DNA from: Syntrophomonadaceae bacterium
Lineage (GTDB): Bacteria; Bacillota; Ch66; Ch109
DNA length: 7,767 bases
NCBI GenBank assembly: GCA_012512295.1
Contig: JAAZDI010000327.1
Span: 1 to 7,767, forward strand
Reading direction: 5' to 3'
Each line of letters starts with the position of its first letter. Positions within the stretch are counted from its first letter, which is position 1. Below the pieces are notes generated by a model that saw only the letters and a list, made by a program, of their open reading frames with translations, made no database searches and was not told the DNA's origin. The position numbers were made by a program, and so were the translations under genes. Positions 6,512 through 7,767 of this stretch are shown here, one piece after another.

Positions 6512-6918
6512 TTCATTACCCCCTTAATCTAACAACCGGCCCCAAACCCGTCTCGCTGCATTTTAATCCCATTGCTTCAGGACTATTACCTACAACAAGT
6601 ATATGAAATCTTTGCTCAACTAACACCTGGAAAAAGATTAGTAGGACCAGCCAGGGGGACGGCTTTCATCAACATCTACTCGATTTCCTTTTTTCACTGC
6701 CAAGTTACTGCGGTACAGAACTCGGACAAGGTTGGTTGTTTATAGTAAAATAGGCTATAAAGTGCCCGACTTCAGCCTTGAGAAGTGTCAAGCAAAACCA
6801 AAAAGTTCGTTCCTTTCTGCTCAAATATAAGTCTGTTTCATAGAGGAAGCCGGGGATCTAGTTTTGAGAACAATTTTTTTTACAAAAAGGGGTTATCAGA
6901 ACAAGGGGAGTATAGCGT
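6512..6918. other. Spacer of about 400 bp, possibly degraded mobile DNA
   Basis: Only very short open stretches occur here on either strand, none with a convincing start and ribosome binding site. CCAGGGGGACGGC at 6651-6663 resembles a GGGGGACGG-type motif that I recall from repetitive intergenic elements of Clostridia; the resemblance is short and unverified. Leftward, the region supplies the ribosome binding site of the ATPase gene. Rightward, it should carry the promoter of the gene at 6919. Composition becomes markedly AT-rich towards the right end, as in that gene. Confidence 0.45.
6732..6761 (+). promoter_or_regulatory. Candidate promoter for the downstream membrane protein gene
   Basis: TTGGTT (6732-6737) and TATAAA (6756-6761) are 18 bp apart, an acceptable vegetative promoter spacing, on the correct strand and about 155 bp before the next start codon. 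The region is AT-rich, so this is a weak inference. Confidence 0.3.
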
Positions 6919-7638
6919 TTGGGTAAATTAATTGTCCTATTTATTGCTGGTTTTATTGGACTATCGCTTCGTTACATAATTTTAGGAGAATTTGAAATCG
7001 ATCAACTACTATCGTTGCTTTTATTTCCTGCTGGTTCTATGTTGGTATTTTTTATTATGAAATGGCAGTATTACAAAGATCGTGATTTTCAACCCAACCA
7101 AAGTAAAAACAAAATGGTTACTCGCTTAGGCGATAGGGTTTCGACAACGACTAAACAAATGTACCGAGATAAGGTCCATATTGGATCTTATCATCGATTT
7201 TACAATAAATGGTGGCAGCGGATCGTTGCGGATATATTTGATGATCCGGGCCGCTGGTATCTTAATCTAATATTTACATTGCACAACGGTGATCGGGTTG
7301 TTTTTAAAGGCGAAAATGATAATAAAATTATCGGGAATATTGCATGGGTTATTTATAAGAATGATAAAAAGGTAGGAACAATTAGTACCGATTATTCCGT
7401 AAAAAATGCAATAAAATTTCTTGAAAGTCTTCATCTTCAATATGGCAATAATACATATCATTTTAGGTCGTATAGTTTACGATCAAAAACAGAAATTTAC
7501 TATGATAATTACGTTATTGCTACAGGTGAAAGAGCAGAAGGGGCCGTTTATGAATTAACAATTGACCCGGCCCTTAAACATGATTGGGAAATGCTATTTA
7601 TGGTTTATATTTTGTTTAATTATAATTTTAGTCAATAA
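6919..7638 (+). CDS. Two-helix membrane protein with possible Tubby-like C-terminal domain
   Basis: A predicted protein of 239 residues from TTG at 6919, with AAGGGGAG about 8 nt upstream; no nearby ATG in frame fits better. Two hydrophobic helices (about 3-22 and 29-47) are followed by a charged linker. The C-terminal half (about 112-239) is rich in alternating aromatic and polar residues typical of beta strands. The pattern FRSYSLRSKTEIYYDNYVIA (182-201), then YELTIDP and a hydrophobic final segment, recalls the Tubby or LURP-one-like C-terminal fold found in some Bacillota proteins. That is a resemblance, not a firm match. The likely topology is a membrane anchor with a cytoplasmic beta domain. 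The codons are clearly richer in A and T than those of the neighbouring genes, which suggests acquisition by transfer. No function can be assigned, and no partner gene is visible. Confidence 0.75.
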   Translation: MGKLIVLFIAGFIGLSLRYIILGEFEIDQLLSLLLFPAGSMLVFFIMKWQYYKDRDFQPNQSKNKMVTRLGDRVSTTTKQMYRDKVHIGSYHRFYNKWWQRIVADIFDDPGRWYLNLIFTLHNGDRVVFKGENDNKIIGNIAWVIYKNDKKVGTISTDYSVKNAIKFLESLHLQYGNNTYHFRSYSLRSKTEIYYDNYVIATGERAEGAVYELTIDPALKHDWEMLFMVYILFNYNFSQ

Positions 7639-7767
7639 TTGGCATCCTAGTTTACCGTTGACCGGTCTCAGCCAGGCCGGGATTAAGTCTATTTAATGGT
7701 GTAAAAAGAAGTTGAGCCAAAGCTCATACCTCGGTTAGAATATAAGTGCTAACAAATACCAAACCGA
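7639..7767. other. Non-coding right edge
   Basis: No gene is recognisable. A small inverted repeat, TGAGC-CAAA-GCTCA, and CCGG repeats around 7660-7682 could form weak hairpins. None has the T-run of an intrinsic terminator for the preceding gene. Confidence 0.4.

Overview
The window looks like chromosomal DNA from a motile, endospore-forming Bacillota, most likely a Clostridia-class anaerobe of moderate GC content. The grounds are a gerA-type spore germination receptor operon, a class I cyclic-di-GMP riboswitch in front of a chemoreceptor gene, AG-rich Shine-Dalgarno sites and two TTG starts. The genus cannot be fixed from this sequence.

Layout. Positions 1-2627 (minus strand) hold gerA followed by gerC. 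The two overlap by 11 bp, and gerC runs off the left edge. A gap of about 290 bp without a gene separates gerA from a plus-strand unit. That unit consists of a class I c-di-GMP (GEMM-I) aptamer (about 2917-3006), an intrinsic terminator (3048-3072), a leader with three degenerate copies of a 63-64 nt unit (3111-3300), and a complete methyl-accepting chemotaxis protein gene (3305-5296, TTG start). Just after the chemoreceptor stop lies an orphan 3' end of a group II intron (domains V and VI, about 5319-5391). Converging from the right is a minus-strand gene (5432-6511) for an internally duplicated P-loop ATPase. A spacer of about 400 bp follows, then an AT-rich plus-strand gene (6919-7638) for a two-helix membrane protein with a beta-rich, possibly Tubby-like, C-terminal domain. 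The last 129 bp hold no recognisable gene.

How the parts fit. The germination genes and the chemoreceptor are separate units transcribed away from each other. The chemoreceptor leader is the most informative part. The 5' strand of the aptamer (2917-2925) can form nine base pairs with the 5' side of the terminator (3045-3053). This predicts that c-di-GMP binding frees the terminator and turns the chemoreceptor off, fitting the general rule that high c-di-GMP opposes motility. Between the terminator and the start codon lies an unexplained tandem structured repeat, which is the best candidate here for something undescribed. The intron remnant and the compositionally distinct last gene suggest past insertion and transfer in the right half.
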